DNA from: Archegozetes longisetosus
Taxonomy: Eukaryota; Arthropoda; Arachnida; Sarcoptiformes; Trhypochthoniidae
Assembly (NCBI GenBank): GCA_018873245.2
Contig: JAEMBT020000004.1
Coordinates: forward strand, 1,908,573 to 1,972,572
Direction: 5' to 3'
Length of the DNA stretch: 64,000 nucleotides
Shown in pieces: positions 51,879-61,420 of this stretch. The notes beneath the pieces are model-generated. The model saw only the letters and a program-made list of their open reading frames with translations, ran no database searches and was not told the DNA's origin. Position 1 is the first letter of the stretch. Each line of letters starts with the position of its first letter. Position numbers and translations under genes: made by a program.

Positions 51879-52616
51879 ATGTTCTTTGAAAATACTTCAA
51901 ATTTCAGTTTTGTACTAATTATAGGATTAGTTAGTTTTTATTTTACTAATAGTAAGTAATATATTGAGGGATTAAATATTGGATTCCACTCCAAAATGGT
52001 TGTAGTATCGTTGAGAGTTAAGCTTATGGTTAAGCTAAATTTAGTCAATACTGACTATGGCAGACCTAACCTGAACTTGAAAATATTAATTATTATCGCA
52101 GAGTGTGATTTTCAACAATACTACACCCATTCACAAGTGAAGCCAAGACTTATTTACAACATATTTAATTAAATAGTCATATGCTCTAATGTCAAACTAC
52201 TTGACTGTCCGATTGAGAGCGATCTACAGTGCATAAGGCATTGTGAAAAAGTTGGTGCTTTGTGCCCGAAAGGATTCAAGGTTACGCAGGAAAGAGTACA
52301 TAAGAGTAAACGTATTGACACACTCAAATGCTTTTGTCAACGGCAATTCACTAGCGAAGAATTGGCTATAATTTCAGATGAAAAATGCGAAAATTTTCTA
52401 GACCATTGTTTTCATAGAGAGAATACCCAGTATTCTTGTGGTCGGATACGCAGCGCTTGTAATAGCAAAAGAATCGAAGTCTTTTGCCATCGCGAACTTG
52501 GTTCTGAGAGAAATAACAATTCAAGCGAAAAACTCAAGAAATTGTGTGGCCCTAGCTTGAAGTTGAGTGAAAAGAAACCTGAAACTATTGATCGAAAGGA
52601 ATTTCATTTTGGATAA
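51879..52616 (+). CDS. Two-exon secreted cysteine-rich protein
   Basis: Exon 1 (51879-51951) runs from ATG through a hydrophobic signal (NFSFVLIIGLVSFYFTN) to a perfect A|GTAAGT donor in phase 1. Exon 2 (52177-52616) starts after AAATAG with the two bases needed to restore the frame and stops at TAA. The 170-residue product has about 14 Cys after the signal. The first half shows C-x7-C-x7-C-x3-C-x6-C then, after a basic stretch, CFC; the second half shows C-x6-C, later C, C and C. Both halves contain SKRI followed by a Cys motif (SKRIDTLKCFCQR, SKRIEVFCHRE), so it may be two diverged copies of one module. The CxxxC...CxC order recalls cysteine-stabilised alpha-beta folds, but spacing is unusual. 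I do not recognise the family. It lies 380 bp after the SGNH gene on the same strand. Confidence 0.68.
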
Positions 52617-52782
52617 AATTTATTGGTAAATTATCTGAAATCAGTTTAAGACTTAGTAAGAATATATTTAATAGATTTTTAATGAATGACTACAATTAGA
52701 ACAGTTTATTGATTTTATAATCTAATGATCGAAACTATGAAAATTTTAATTGTATTTACAAATTTAGTTCCTTATAGGTTTA

Positions 52783-52788
52783 ATAAAG
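52783..52788 (+). terminator. Poly(A) signal of the cysteine-rich gene
   Basis: AATAAA about 165 bases after the stop at 52614-52616. Confidence 0.5.
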
Positions 52789-53237
52789 CATAGTAAACTT
52801 TCAGATTATATTTTACAGTAAACTTTTGAAAATATGTAATGTTTTTTCATTAATTGTCAACCTATTCGCTAATAGAAAGATCGAGTAAATATTAAAAGGA
52901 ACTTGAATGAAATAAAAGTGCATTTTAACTTTATTTTACTGCTAAAAAAATATATAATATATATATATATGTTTCTTATTGGAAACGCCTTATTTATTAT
53001 TATATGAAAAAAATGTACATTGAAAATACATGAAACTACTTGAAAAATGCACAGTAGAGAAAATAAAGCATAATATATATAAAGTTAAAACTGAAATACA
53101 GTGTAACTACACGCATAATATATTACTAAGTTTAAATTCTTTTAAACATAGTTTCCTTAACTTTAACTTTTCATGTAACTTTGCCTGAAAAGTGTATGGT
53201 ATAGAAAACCAAAGAGTGTGTATGAAAAGTTAAAGAG

Positions 53238-53421
53238 GTTGTGCGTACTTCCATTCGGAATCCGCCCCAATCTGCTTCTGATGGAACACGACGAAGGCAT
53301 TAAGGTTCATCAGTAAAGTATTGGGGGTTTCGTTTCTTGCAAATATGCTGCAGGGGGCATCCAAAACACTTAATAATTCAAATATTCAAAACATATAACC
53401 TGGAATCTGTTGTACTTACCT
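53238..53421 (-). other. Candidate coding exon(s), minus strand
   Basis: A GC-richer block in AT-rich surroundings. On the minus strand a 45-codon open frame reads ...LDAPCSIFARNETPN... to a TAA near 53240. About 50 bases upstream is a perfect GAG|GTAAGT donor at about 53417/53416 and an AAG acceptor near 53372, compatible with a tiny intron; upstream of the donor a hydrophobic frame remains in phase. I do not recognise the product. A plus-strand alternative (frame with SIRNPPQSASDGTRRRH) also exists. It could be the last exons of a small gene or a decayed repeat. Confidence 0.3.
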
Positions 53422-53774
53422 CAATGAAAATTTGTATACTATGAGATAACAATGAGCCGTATTCAATGATAGAATGATGTTAATATTCTATGTTTGCCTA
53501 TAATAGTACTTCTTGAAATTTACAATCAGAGTCTGAGGTGATAATGCTTGAATCTGTTGCAATTGGGCATATTGCAAGTATAGCCTATCGAATCATACGG
53601 CATCGCTTACATCAACATTTCAATTGTAATATAATAAGATATAGTAATAGTAATTGTCGAAAAATTATCTATAAAATGTCTATCTGAAATGTACTCCGCA
53701 TTACAGCCTAAATCAAGTTCTCTGATTGGTTATTTTCCTTGAATCAGTGGTAAACAACTAATCAGAGATCTTGA

Positions 53775-53965
53775 GTACCTCGTAATGGATAAACCTGGAT
53801 TTATCGAGCCGTAAACCAAACGAGCCTGATACAAACTAAGGGAGAATAGGTTAGGTCACGAAGTGATCTAACGTATTATACCTTAGTTAATATCAGATTT
53901 GGTTTAGGTTACAACTTGGTAAAGTCAAGTTTATCCATTTTCGGAGGGGTTAGGTCTGAGTGGCC
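53775..53965. repeat. Palindromic MITE-like element, copy 1
   Basis: A 190 bp imperfect palindrome: the left arm has GTACCTCGTAATGGATAAAC and the right arm GGTTACAACTTGG...GTTTATCCATTTTCGGAGG. A second copy lies at 58533-58710. The central loop (AACTAAGGGAGA...CGAAGTGA) is in opposite orientation in the two copies. Confidence 0.75.
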
Positions 53966-53992
53966 TTAAGTGGTCAGGTTCGCGTTGGAAGT

Positions 53993-54052
53993 TGTCAAGT
54001 GTGATATCAAAATGTTCAGCTCGACGAACTGAACCTAATGATGTATCACACT
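53993..54052. repeat. Hairpin-forming inverted repeat
   Basis: AGTGTGATATCAAAATGTTCAG pairs imperfectly with CTGAACCTAATGATGTATCACACT across a short CTCGACGAA loop. Related sequence occurs at about 58420-58500 in opposite orientation, linking it to the same repeat family. Confidence 0.6.
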
Positions 54053-54339
54053 TAGGGGTGGAGTCGAGAACCCCTTTAGACCCACCAGCCCGAATTCACC
54101 TGACAAAAGTGAATAAGTCTATTTCAGAAATTAAACTTTTGTATTGCATTGTACGTTTTATTTTAATTTATGCTTGAAAATACAGTGGAACTACATTATA
54201 GGCAACTCGCTCCTGCTAGATATTATGATTACCCGTAGAGAGTATTGCCTATATTCAATATAATCTTACATTCATTTACATTAAATTTACTCAAAGTTTA
54301 AATCAATTTGATTACAATTTGAATTGTTCTAATATCACT

Positions 54340-54422
54340 ATGTTAGAATGACTCTATTACGTCGGCACCAGTAGATCTCAAACCTACATCTACGTTGGTA
54401 CCAGTGGATCAGAAACAGCCAT
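54340..54422 (-). pseudogene. Out-of-frame extension of the 11-residue repeat array
   Basis: Beyond the stop of the gene at 54423, the minus strand still carries degenerate copies of its 33 bp repeat (STGTNVDVGL, STGADV), but in another frame and with stops. The array was once longer; a frameshift near the Thr/Glu/Pro-rich end cut it. Confidence 0.6.
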
Positions 54423-54803
54423 CTACACTGGCGTAGTGGGTTCGGTGGTGGGTTCGGTAGTGGGTCCGATACCGACACCTACGCTGGCACCAAAGGATCC
54501 GATACCGACATCTACGCTGGCACCAGAGGGTTCGATACCACCATCTACGCTGACACTAGTGGGTCCGATACCGACACCTACGCTGGCACCAAAGGATCCG
54601 ATACCGACATCTACGCTGGCACCAGAGGGTTCGATACCACCATCTACGCTGACACTAGTGGGTCCGATACCGACACCTACGCTGGCACCAGAGGGTCCGA
54701 GACCGACAGCTACGCTTTCATTGATGAAACTGTTAAATTTTAAAGTTGCTTGCTCAGTTGCATGAACTACCACAAATATAAAGATCAAAACTTTTAGATA
54801 CAT
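54423..54803 (-). CDS. Secreted Gly/Val/Ser repeat protein, duplicate B
   Basis: From ATG 54803 a 126-residue protein starts with a signal peptide (MYLKVLIFIFVVVHA) and about 17 non-repetitive residues, followed by at least seven tandem 11-residue units of the form xPSGASVGVGI (variants GPTSVSVDGGI, EPSGASVDVGI, GSFGASVGVGI). Three variants alternate in fixed order, so a 33-residue unit has itself been duplicated. The end is GPTTEPTTEPTTPV. The repeat is Gly- and Val-rich and lacks Cys, like many extracellular structural or mucin-like proteins; function is not known. The leader matches the pseudogene at 46229-46521. The TTG at 54815 opens the frame, but the ATG at 54803 fits the signal. TATA lies 81 bases upstream. 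Repeat units downstream of the stop are out of frame. Confidence 0.72.
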   Translation of the reverse strand: MYLKVLIFIFVVVHATEQATLKFNSFINESVAVGLGPSGASVGVGIGPTSVSVDGGIEPSGASVDVGIGSFGASVGVGIGPTSVSVDGGIEPSGASVDVGIGSFGASVGVGIGPTTEPTTEPTTPV

Positions 54804-54883
54804 AATTTCACACAAATCTTTCTGAAAAAAAAATTCAAAACGAATGATGAAAATTAGGTACTGCTTGTAGAAGAGAGGTTTCT

Positions 54884-54892
54884 CTTTATATA
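54884..54892 (-). promoter_or_regulatory. TATA box of the repeat-protein gene
   Basis: TATATAAAG on the minus strand, 81 bases upstream of ATG 54803. The matching TATATAAATA in copy A lies at about 46689-46698, directly against the mariner insertion. Confidence 0.6.
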
Positions 54893-55766
54893 CCAGACTG
54901 TAAAACTATGATTGCTTATGCAATCAAGCTATTTCAAAACTATTTTAGATGAAATTTATTCTGGTTCTAGACACATTTTGATTATAAAGTATTTGATATT
55001 CTAATTATGTTTGAAAACTATTCGTCAGCATTCAGGTCTTATTTTGAGACTTAAGCACAATTTAATTTCCCAAAAATGAGTTCACATGTTTCTATTATTG
55101 ACTCTCGTTTTTAAAAGTGCCTAGCTTAGAAAAAATAAAACTTTTCACCATTCTTTGACCATGACTTTGAATAATATTTTAAAAATGATCAGGCATAATA
55201 TCTTCAATAAATAAATTTCAACTTATTAATTTCGAATAAGATTAGATTGTTGTAATAATTGAATTATACTTTAAAAGCTCAATTATGTAATTTATTCATT
55301 GTTTAATATGGAGTTTTGATATGAAATACAAAAATTTGCAGTTGACATTTTTATAAACATTTTTTGTATAGAACTTAGAATTTGAAATAAATCGCAAACT
55401 ATAACGAATTTTAATTAGGTTTCGAAACAAACTTTAATTTCTCACAATTTGGTCAGTTCACTACCTGTTTTATAAGAATTGTTAAGTACTCATCATTTAA
55501 TTTGATTCAATATTAGAGCAACAGTTTTAATTCTCATAAAAGGTTCAGATAAATAATATATCATAATAACAATAACATAAGAGCTGACACATAAGAACTC
55601 CATCAAGAAAAGTATTAATTTAAATAAATATAAATAAATTATTAAACCAATTTTATCATTTCATTTCTAAGATCTTCTGATTAATTGAGATTTTTAATTC
55701 TTCCTAACGAATAGTAGATTTGAGCCTTTTGGAACTTTTGGGGAGATGTTTGCGTTCATTCTTAGA

Positions 55767-56285
55767 TAGGGTGACCACCCGTCCCGGTTTTGACGGGACA
55801 GTCCCGTCTATTTAAAGATGAAAGACAGAAATCCCGTCAGACCAAAAACTCTCGACGGGACAATTAGTTGTCCCGTTTTTCAATTTTCATTTTGAAAAAT
55901 ATGCTTAGAAAATATTTCTTAAAAATTCAAACATTGAATTTATTTTACAAATGATAAGGGATTAAGAAATTAAGTTCAGTGTTTTGGGAACCTGTGGTTT
56001 AAAATCAAAATTTATTGAATTAATCTTTTTTGCCTTGACATATCTGATATAAACCAGTATTTCTTACCTTTGAATAACTTTGAAAGATGTCATTTCTAAG
56101 GGAAAATATACTTTTGAGATCAACCATGACTAATAATCTTCAATGTTTAAATATTAGAAAGTATTGTTTGACACCTAAATATTTGTAATGACTAATAAAT
56201 GAGGCATTTTTCTTTTTAAAACTGTAAGGGTCCCCCCTTTGATATTTTTGTCCCGTCGTGAGTCAAGCCAGAGGTGGTCACCCTA
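55767..56285. mobile_element. Non-autonomous hAT-type element
   Basis: A 519 bp insertion with 13 bp terminal inverted repeats (TAGGGTGACCACC) and an 8 bp target duplication TTCTTAGA at 55759-55766 and 56286-56293. The uninterrupted site is present at 47994-48001 in copy A, which proves the boundaries. Sub-terminal GACGGGACA/TGTCCCGTC words are repeated inside both ends, as usual for hAT binding sites. There is no transposase frame. Eight-base duplications and TAGGGTGACC ends are typical of hAT. Confidence 0.93.
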
Positions 56286-56368
56286 TTCTTAGACCATTTA
56301 CGTTGAAGTTTTGACGACCACTTCCTGACAAACAAAACGAAAATGATGAGTAGTATTAGCAAAGTCAT
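56286..56368 (-). pseudogene. Small cationic ORF, duplicate B, split by hAT insertion
   Basis: Counterpart of 47939-48076. From ATG 56368 the first 28 codons are kept (hydrophobic start, then basic residues), after which the hAT element interrupts the frame. Translation would run about 22 codons into the element before a stop. The remaining 3' codons lie at about 55699-55766 on the far side. Relative to copy A two Trp codons are changed. Confidence 0.6.
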
Positions 56369-56540
56369 GAATATCTATCACCCTTTCAAGAAATTTCTAA
56401 CAGATTGTGTATTCAAATTTCAATTGTATCAGTAAGTTATAAATAACTACTTTCATATCCGTCACTCAATCTATTATATCGATACAAAATTCTCTTGTAT
56501 ACTACTTGGGTCCTCCTAAAAACCAGATGCAATATGTTAA

Positions 56541-56575
56541 GTTAGATTAGGTTAGGTTAGGTTAGGTTAGGTTAG
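56541..56575. repeat. Interstitial TTAGG telomere-type repeat
   Basis: Seven five-base units: GTTAG, ATTAG, then GTTAG five times, that is (TTAGG)n, the ancestral arthropod telomere repeat. It begins seven bases after the end of the duplicated block B. Confidence 0.85.
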
Positions 56576-56868
56576 GCGCACTAATTTATTGATTCAATGA
56601 ACAAAAATATGGCGAGTACTGATGTATATCATTTTTATGGATCATTACGATTCTGATACATATTATTTTTCTATTACCTACTTCACGCCACATGTTGGTC
56701 TGTGTCTTTATATGAAGCTTTAACTGCAAGAGGAGCCTCTTCCCTATCTCTAAGTGTTAAAAGGGCTTATTAAGCACTAGTATCTATATATCTAAATATG
56801 GTATATTTCAATACTTAGTCATTCAATATTTTTAAATCTGAGCCTTAAGTTTAAGTTTACTAGTATAA

Positions 56869-57375
56869 GAAGTATTGAAGGCTAGTTTTAAATTGTAAAG
56901 GAGATGAGACTATTAAGAGTTTAGAACTAATCCACTTTTGATATCTTTGTCAAACTTTTAGCTTGATTTCAGTAGAACTTGATATGAATGAAAGTTTGCC
57001 CTAATAATCATTTGTATAGTATGTAAATCATTCATAAGTTATATTATTTATATAATTAAAACTTTTCACGATAAGACTTATTAAAGTCTTATCTCTATAT
57101 GAATATTTTTTTTGAAGAAGAACCTTAGGTTTGGGATTATGCATTGAAAACTACTTTTAAATAGAGAGGCAATTGCAATTACTAAAAGTTTAAAACTAAT
57201 CCTTATCAAACTTTTAGCTTTACTTCAGTACAGATTGACATGAATGAGAGTTAGAACTAATAATCACTAGTAAAGCATGCAATCGTTCATATGTTATTAT
57301 TCATGTTGTTATTGTAGTTAAAATCTACTTTTTGTGGTAAGACTTATGAACTACTTACCTCTATATCATTTTCCA
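56869..57375. repeat. Diverged tandem repeat, about 270 bp period
   Basis: Words such as ACTAATCC, TCAAACTTTTAGCTT, TTCAGTA, GACATGAATGA and TAAGACTTAT recur in order in 56869-57120 and 57140-57375. No coding frame. Confidence 0.65.
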
Positions 57376-57694
57376 TTTATGAACAATTGAATAGCTAAAT
57401 AAAATTTTAAAAACTTATGTATATGTCTTAATGTATACCTTTCAGTGTCTTAGTCTTAAACCTAAGGCTCCTGTTCAAAAAATTGACATTATTTTATATT
57501 AGTTAAAAGGTCAAAAATTAACTGAATCAAAGCTTATATGAATGTATGTCTTGATGATATGTTTTGATGTTTTAGTTATAAAAGTAAGGCTCAGATTAAA
57601 TAATGTTCGATTAGTCAATGAAGCCAAACTTAATAATGAAAAATGACTCAAACTTAATACTAAAGTTTTGGTTTATCATTATTAAGGGCCAGTT

Positions 57695-57724
57695 CTCTTT
57701 TGACTCTAAATAGAGTCAAAAGAG
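57695..57724. repeat. Perfect 30 bp palindrome
   Basis: CTCTTTTGACTCTA and its exact reverse complement are separated by AA. A third, direct CTCTTTTGACT follows at about 57738. Confidence 0.9.
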
Positions 57725-58012
57725 CTGTATATGTCTCTCTTTTGACTGCATAATTATGAAATGATAAAAAATGCTCTAAATTTAAACACAAAATATTTTT
57801 AATGAAAAGAATGAAATAAATTAATAAAATCAAAATGTTTTGATGATTGAAATATGAAAACTTAAATTCGGATCAAATAGATTTTTTCTCTATACCATAA
57901 ATTTAGAATTATAAAGCTCGAATTGAAATAAAATTAGTAAAATTATAGTTTAAAGATGCAGAATAAATACAGAAATTATAGAAAAAATTGGTCAAACTAC
58001 GCTTTATGGCCA

Positions 58013-59135
58013 GGCTCTGAACAGGAGGTCATAGAAACTCAACTAAAGATATCATTGTATTAAGCTCATCGACTTCTATAAGGAGGAGGGGTCAAAAGTA
58101 AGCCACGCCCCTGGGGTCTTAAACCTTGGTTTTTCGAGGAATTTTTTCAGTTTAAACTGAATTTAGTCCCCCCTTAAGGGTATTTAGCCCTCTCACCATG
58201 TTTATCTAACAACAGCTAAAACAAGAGGCTATCAATATGACACTTTTATTGATAAATGGGGCTCAATAAAGGCAGATACTTTTGATGATCGATCCTAATA
58301 GTACTCAGCGTGCAGAGTCAAATAATATATCACATGCCAAGTTTTATCCATAGATTACGTCAAAATATTGATTTGACCCGAATCTGGCTACCTCTGATTA
58401 ACTCTCGACGGGAGTGGCTGAACCTGCCAAGTTATATATCATTGTACTCAGGATATAGAACTTAGCATTTTGATACCTCGCTTGATCAAGTATTACAAAT
58501 ATTTCTCAATATACCCATCTTTATTTAGTTTAGTACCTCGTAATGGATAAACCTGGATTTCTCGAGTCGTAACCCAAAAATCCTGATATAAACTAATGGT
58601 CACTTCGCGACCTGACTTACTCTCCCTTAGTTTTAATCAGGTTTAGCTTAGGTTACAACTTAGCAAAGCCAGGTTTACCCATTTTCGAGGGGGTTAGGTC
58701 TGGGTAGTCCACCCCTGGGGTAGTCGAGTGGGCCTGAGTGTATAATATTTATTTAAAAATCAAAAATTTTACACGGTTTATGGATAAAACTTGGCATGTG
58801 ATATATTATTTGACTCTGCACACTGAGTAATATTAGGATCGATCATCAAAAGTATCTACCCTTGTTGAGTCCCATTTACCAATAAAAGTACCATATTGAT
58901 AGTCTCTTGTTTTAGCTGTTGTTAGATAAACATGGTGAGAGGGCTAAATACCCTTAGGGGGAACTAAATTCAGTTTAAACTGGAAAATTTTCACGAAAAA
59001 CCAAGGTTTAAGACCCCGGGGGCGCGGTTAAGAAAAGTGGGCGTGGCTTAATTTTGACCCCTCCTACTTATAGAAGTCGATGAGCTGAATACAATGATAT
59101 CTTTAGTTGAGTCCCTACAATCTCCTGTTCAGGCC
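58013..59135. mobile_element. 1.1 kb foldback element with nested palindromic repeat
   Basis: Arms of about 340-355 bp (58013-58353 and 58779-59135) are reverse complements with scattered differences. Shared words include CTGAACAGGAG, ATATCTTTAGTTGAG, GATGATCGATCCTAATA, CACATGCCAAGTTTTATCCATA and AACATGGTGAGAGGGCTAAA. There is no transposase frame. The 425 bp loop contains a second repeat (58533-58710). No clear target duplication at the outer edges was found. Confidence 0.85.
58533..58710. repeat. Palindromic MITE-like element, copy 2 (nested)
   Basis: Same arms as 53775-53965 (GTACCTCGTAATGGATAAAC ... GGTTACAACTTAGCAAAG ... CATTTTCGAGGGGGTTAGG), sitting in the loop of the larger foldback. 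Its central loop is inverted compared with copy 1. Confidence 0.75.
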
Positions 59136-59608
59136 TATACTTAAGCCTCTGAATAATAATTTTAAAATTACTAAAAATACGGAAGGAATTAATATCTTTG
59201 TTCAAGATCTTTGACATCAAGACAATTTTTCTTCCTGAAATAAATTATTGAATATATAGTCAATAAATTTAATTTCTTAAAAACCGTGTATCTACTATAC
59301 ACTGGGAGCTAACCTGTATCTCTATATGGGAAAGTCTATTTAACCTATGATAAAGGGTTAAACTGCTGCTTATTTTATAAACTAAAAGTTTTGTTAAAGA
59401 TCTATTATAAGTAATATTGCGTAGTCGCAGAATTTTTATGTGCGTAAACTTTTAATTAGAATTAAACACAAGTTTCATCTCTGTGATATATTTCAGAGAT
59501 GAGAACTTTAAGGTTTTTTATCTTATTATACCATTTATAAATTTGAAAGAAATCATCTTCTAATTCTCTAATTCAATTTTATTGAAATATCAATAACAAA
59601 AGTATAAC
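59136..59608. other. AT-rich spacer with a hairpin near the piggyBac 3' side
   Basis: No exon seen. A hairpin CATCTCTG-TGATATATTT-CAGAGATG lies at about 59477-59502. TTAACCTATGATAAAGGGTTAA at 59340-59361 contains two TTAA sites, but no matching piggyBac terminus could be paired with it. Confidence 0.5.
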
Positions 59609-61420
59609 TTAATTGCTCGATATATATGCATCAATACATTCTTTGTCGCATTTAGAGCAGTAAGTATGTATGTGATCTTCACAGACATACTCACCACAGC
59701 CAGAACATGAAACTCTTGACTTCTTATCAGCACTTCGAGGGCATATCTTACACCTCGCACTTTTATAACTCTGGCGTTTTTGGTGGAGATTCAAAAATTT
59801 CTGCTACTCCTACGAATTCTTCCATTGACAACCGCAACTTTCTTGGGATGTTCTTAATAGCCAAACGTTTCGACATGTGAGGCATTATCAACTTCATGCC
59901 CAACTCTTTCAGAAACTCTTTTCGCCGCATGTCCTTATCGTTAGTGTAAACAATGTATGAATTAACGCCAGTCATATCTAACATACAGTAAAACAAAGCC
60001 AAAGGCCAACGACATGTTCCACGACCACAAGTGTATGTATTGCACATCTGGTCGACTGTATCCACACCCCCTTTAGTTGAGTTGTAAAAAGTTATTTTGT
60101 CAGGTTTGAGAATTTGTGGATCTATTTTGGAGTCGTGATGCATCGAACTTAAGAGAATTACTGCTCTTGACTTTTTGGGCATATATGAAACTAAAGTCAT
60201 TTCTTCAGAAAAGGCAAATATCGAACTATTAACTTCTCTTGACTTGTCTGGAAGAAGTTCTTCAGGAATTTCTTTTTTGTTCGACTTAATGGTGCCAACA
60301 TATGTTAAACCCTTGGCCAGAAGTTCTTCACATAATGAGAAAGTTGTAAACCAGTTGTCACATGTGATATTACGGCCGCTTCCGTAAAGATTTTCTAATA
60401 AAATAGTAATTTATTACTTAATATCAATAAACTCTTTATTCACTGAAATATATTTCAGTGAATAGAGAGTGAAATACTACCGGTCAAGTTTAGGACAGTC
60501 TGTTTAGCCAAACCAGTATTAATCGGAGCTCCTGAAGTTGGTCTTCCAGTATAAATAATCGCGTTATAGATGTAATGTGAGGTCGATTCGCATAAAATGA
60601 ATATTTTTATTCCATATTTCGCCGGTTTCTTCGGCATATACTGCTTGAAACTACATCGACCTCTGAATGCGCGCAACATTTCATCAACTGTTACAAATTC
60701 TGATAATTTATAATTAGATTTACAGTTTTCAATAAATATTTTCCAAATTTCACTAATATGCGCCAATTTGTCAGTTACTTGTCGTGCTGGTCTAGAAGTT
60801 TTATTGTCAAATCTTAAGTTATAAATAAGAAATGAAAATCGAGTCACACTCATAGTACATCTGAAGAGGTCTCTTCCTGTGCCATCACATGCGAACAGAT
60901 CTCTTATGTTCTCGTGAGCGGACCTAAAGAGGCCACTCAAATATAATAGGCCAATTAGTGCCTTTATCTCCTCTTTGTTGGTCAGGTTATTATATGATTC
61001 ACTACTACTGTAATGACACATATTCCGTTCAATTTCATCGTTTGTAAACTTCTCAATAATTGATATGATTTTATCGATGATGTACACCTCAAAGACATCA
61101 TCAGGTATTACACATCTGGCGGCTTTGTCAATGGGACCAGTATTTTTCTCGCGAAATATGTTCGCTCGAGAAGTCTTTCTTGAGACGCTAAAGTTATCCC
61201 ATGTTAAATTACCTTTGCTGGCATATTTTTTGTACTCTTGTCGTTGAGATATCGTGAGGGAGATTTCTTCAGGATCGCTATCATGTTCGCTACATTCATA
61301 TTCATTCTCATCTACTATTCCCTCATCAGATTCATATTCTTCATCTGAAATATTGAGCAAGTATTCAATTTGCTTTTGATTGAGAGTTCTTCTATACATA
61401 ATTGACAATTGAGTTAACAT
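59609..61420 (-). pseudogene. piggyBac-type transposase with intron and one frameshift
   Basis: Exon 1 (60481-61420) and exon 2 (from 60394) join across an 86 bp intron, phase 1, ACCG|GTAGT to TTATTAG, and the join restores the conserved LYGSGRN block. An acidic N-terminal region precedes the DDE_Tnp_1_7 core. The three catalytic Asp are present, in TVDEM, TCDNWF and GGVDTVDQM, with the conserved Trp in CRWPLALFY. After ESPPKT the frame ends at TAA near 59763; the cysteine-rich DNA-binding tail (CKICPRSADKK...CSGC...CEDH...CSKC) continues in another frame, offset by one base in a run of five A at about 59777-59781. So the element is one indel from complete, or the indel is a sequencing error. 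ATG 61420 is used; ATG 61399 is an alternative. No terminal repeats at TTAA were confirmed. Confidence 0.87.
60438..60465. repeat. Perfect hairpin in the piggyBac intron
   Basis: TATTCACTGAAATA followed by TATTTCAGTGAATA, a perfect palindrome filling a third of the 86 bp intron. Confidence 0.85.

Larger units (their letters stand above)
54900..56533. repeat. Duplicated block, copy B (interrupted by hAT element)
   Basis: Aligns with 47127-48242 in the same orientation. It is nearly identical over about 55255-55766 and 56286-56420, less similar toward both outer edges. The right edge is CTCCTAAAAACCAGATGC at about 56516-56533, only seven bases before the TTAGG tract. The 519 bp between 55767 and 56285 is foreign. 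Confidence 0.9.

Noticed and set aside
54436..54765. Plus-strand Pro/Thr-rich 109-residue frame
   Set aside because: It is the antisense shadow of the minus-strand Gly/Val repeat gene, which has a signal peptide, a TATA box and a paralogue.
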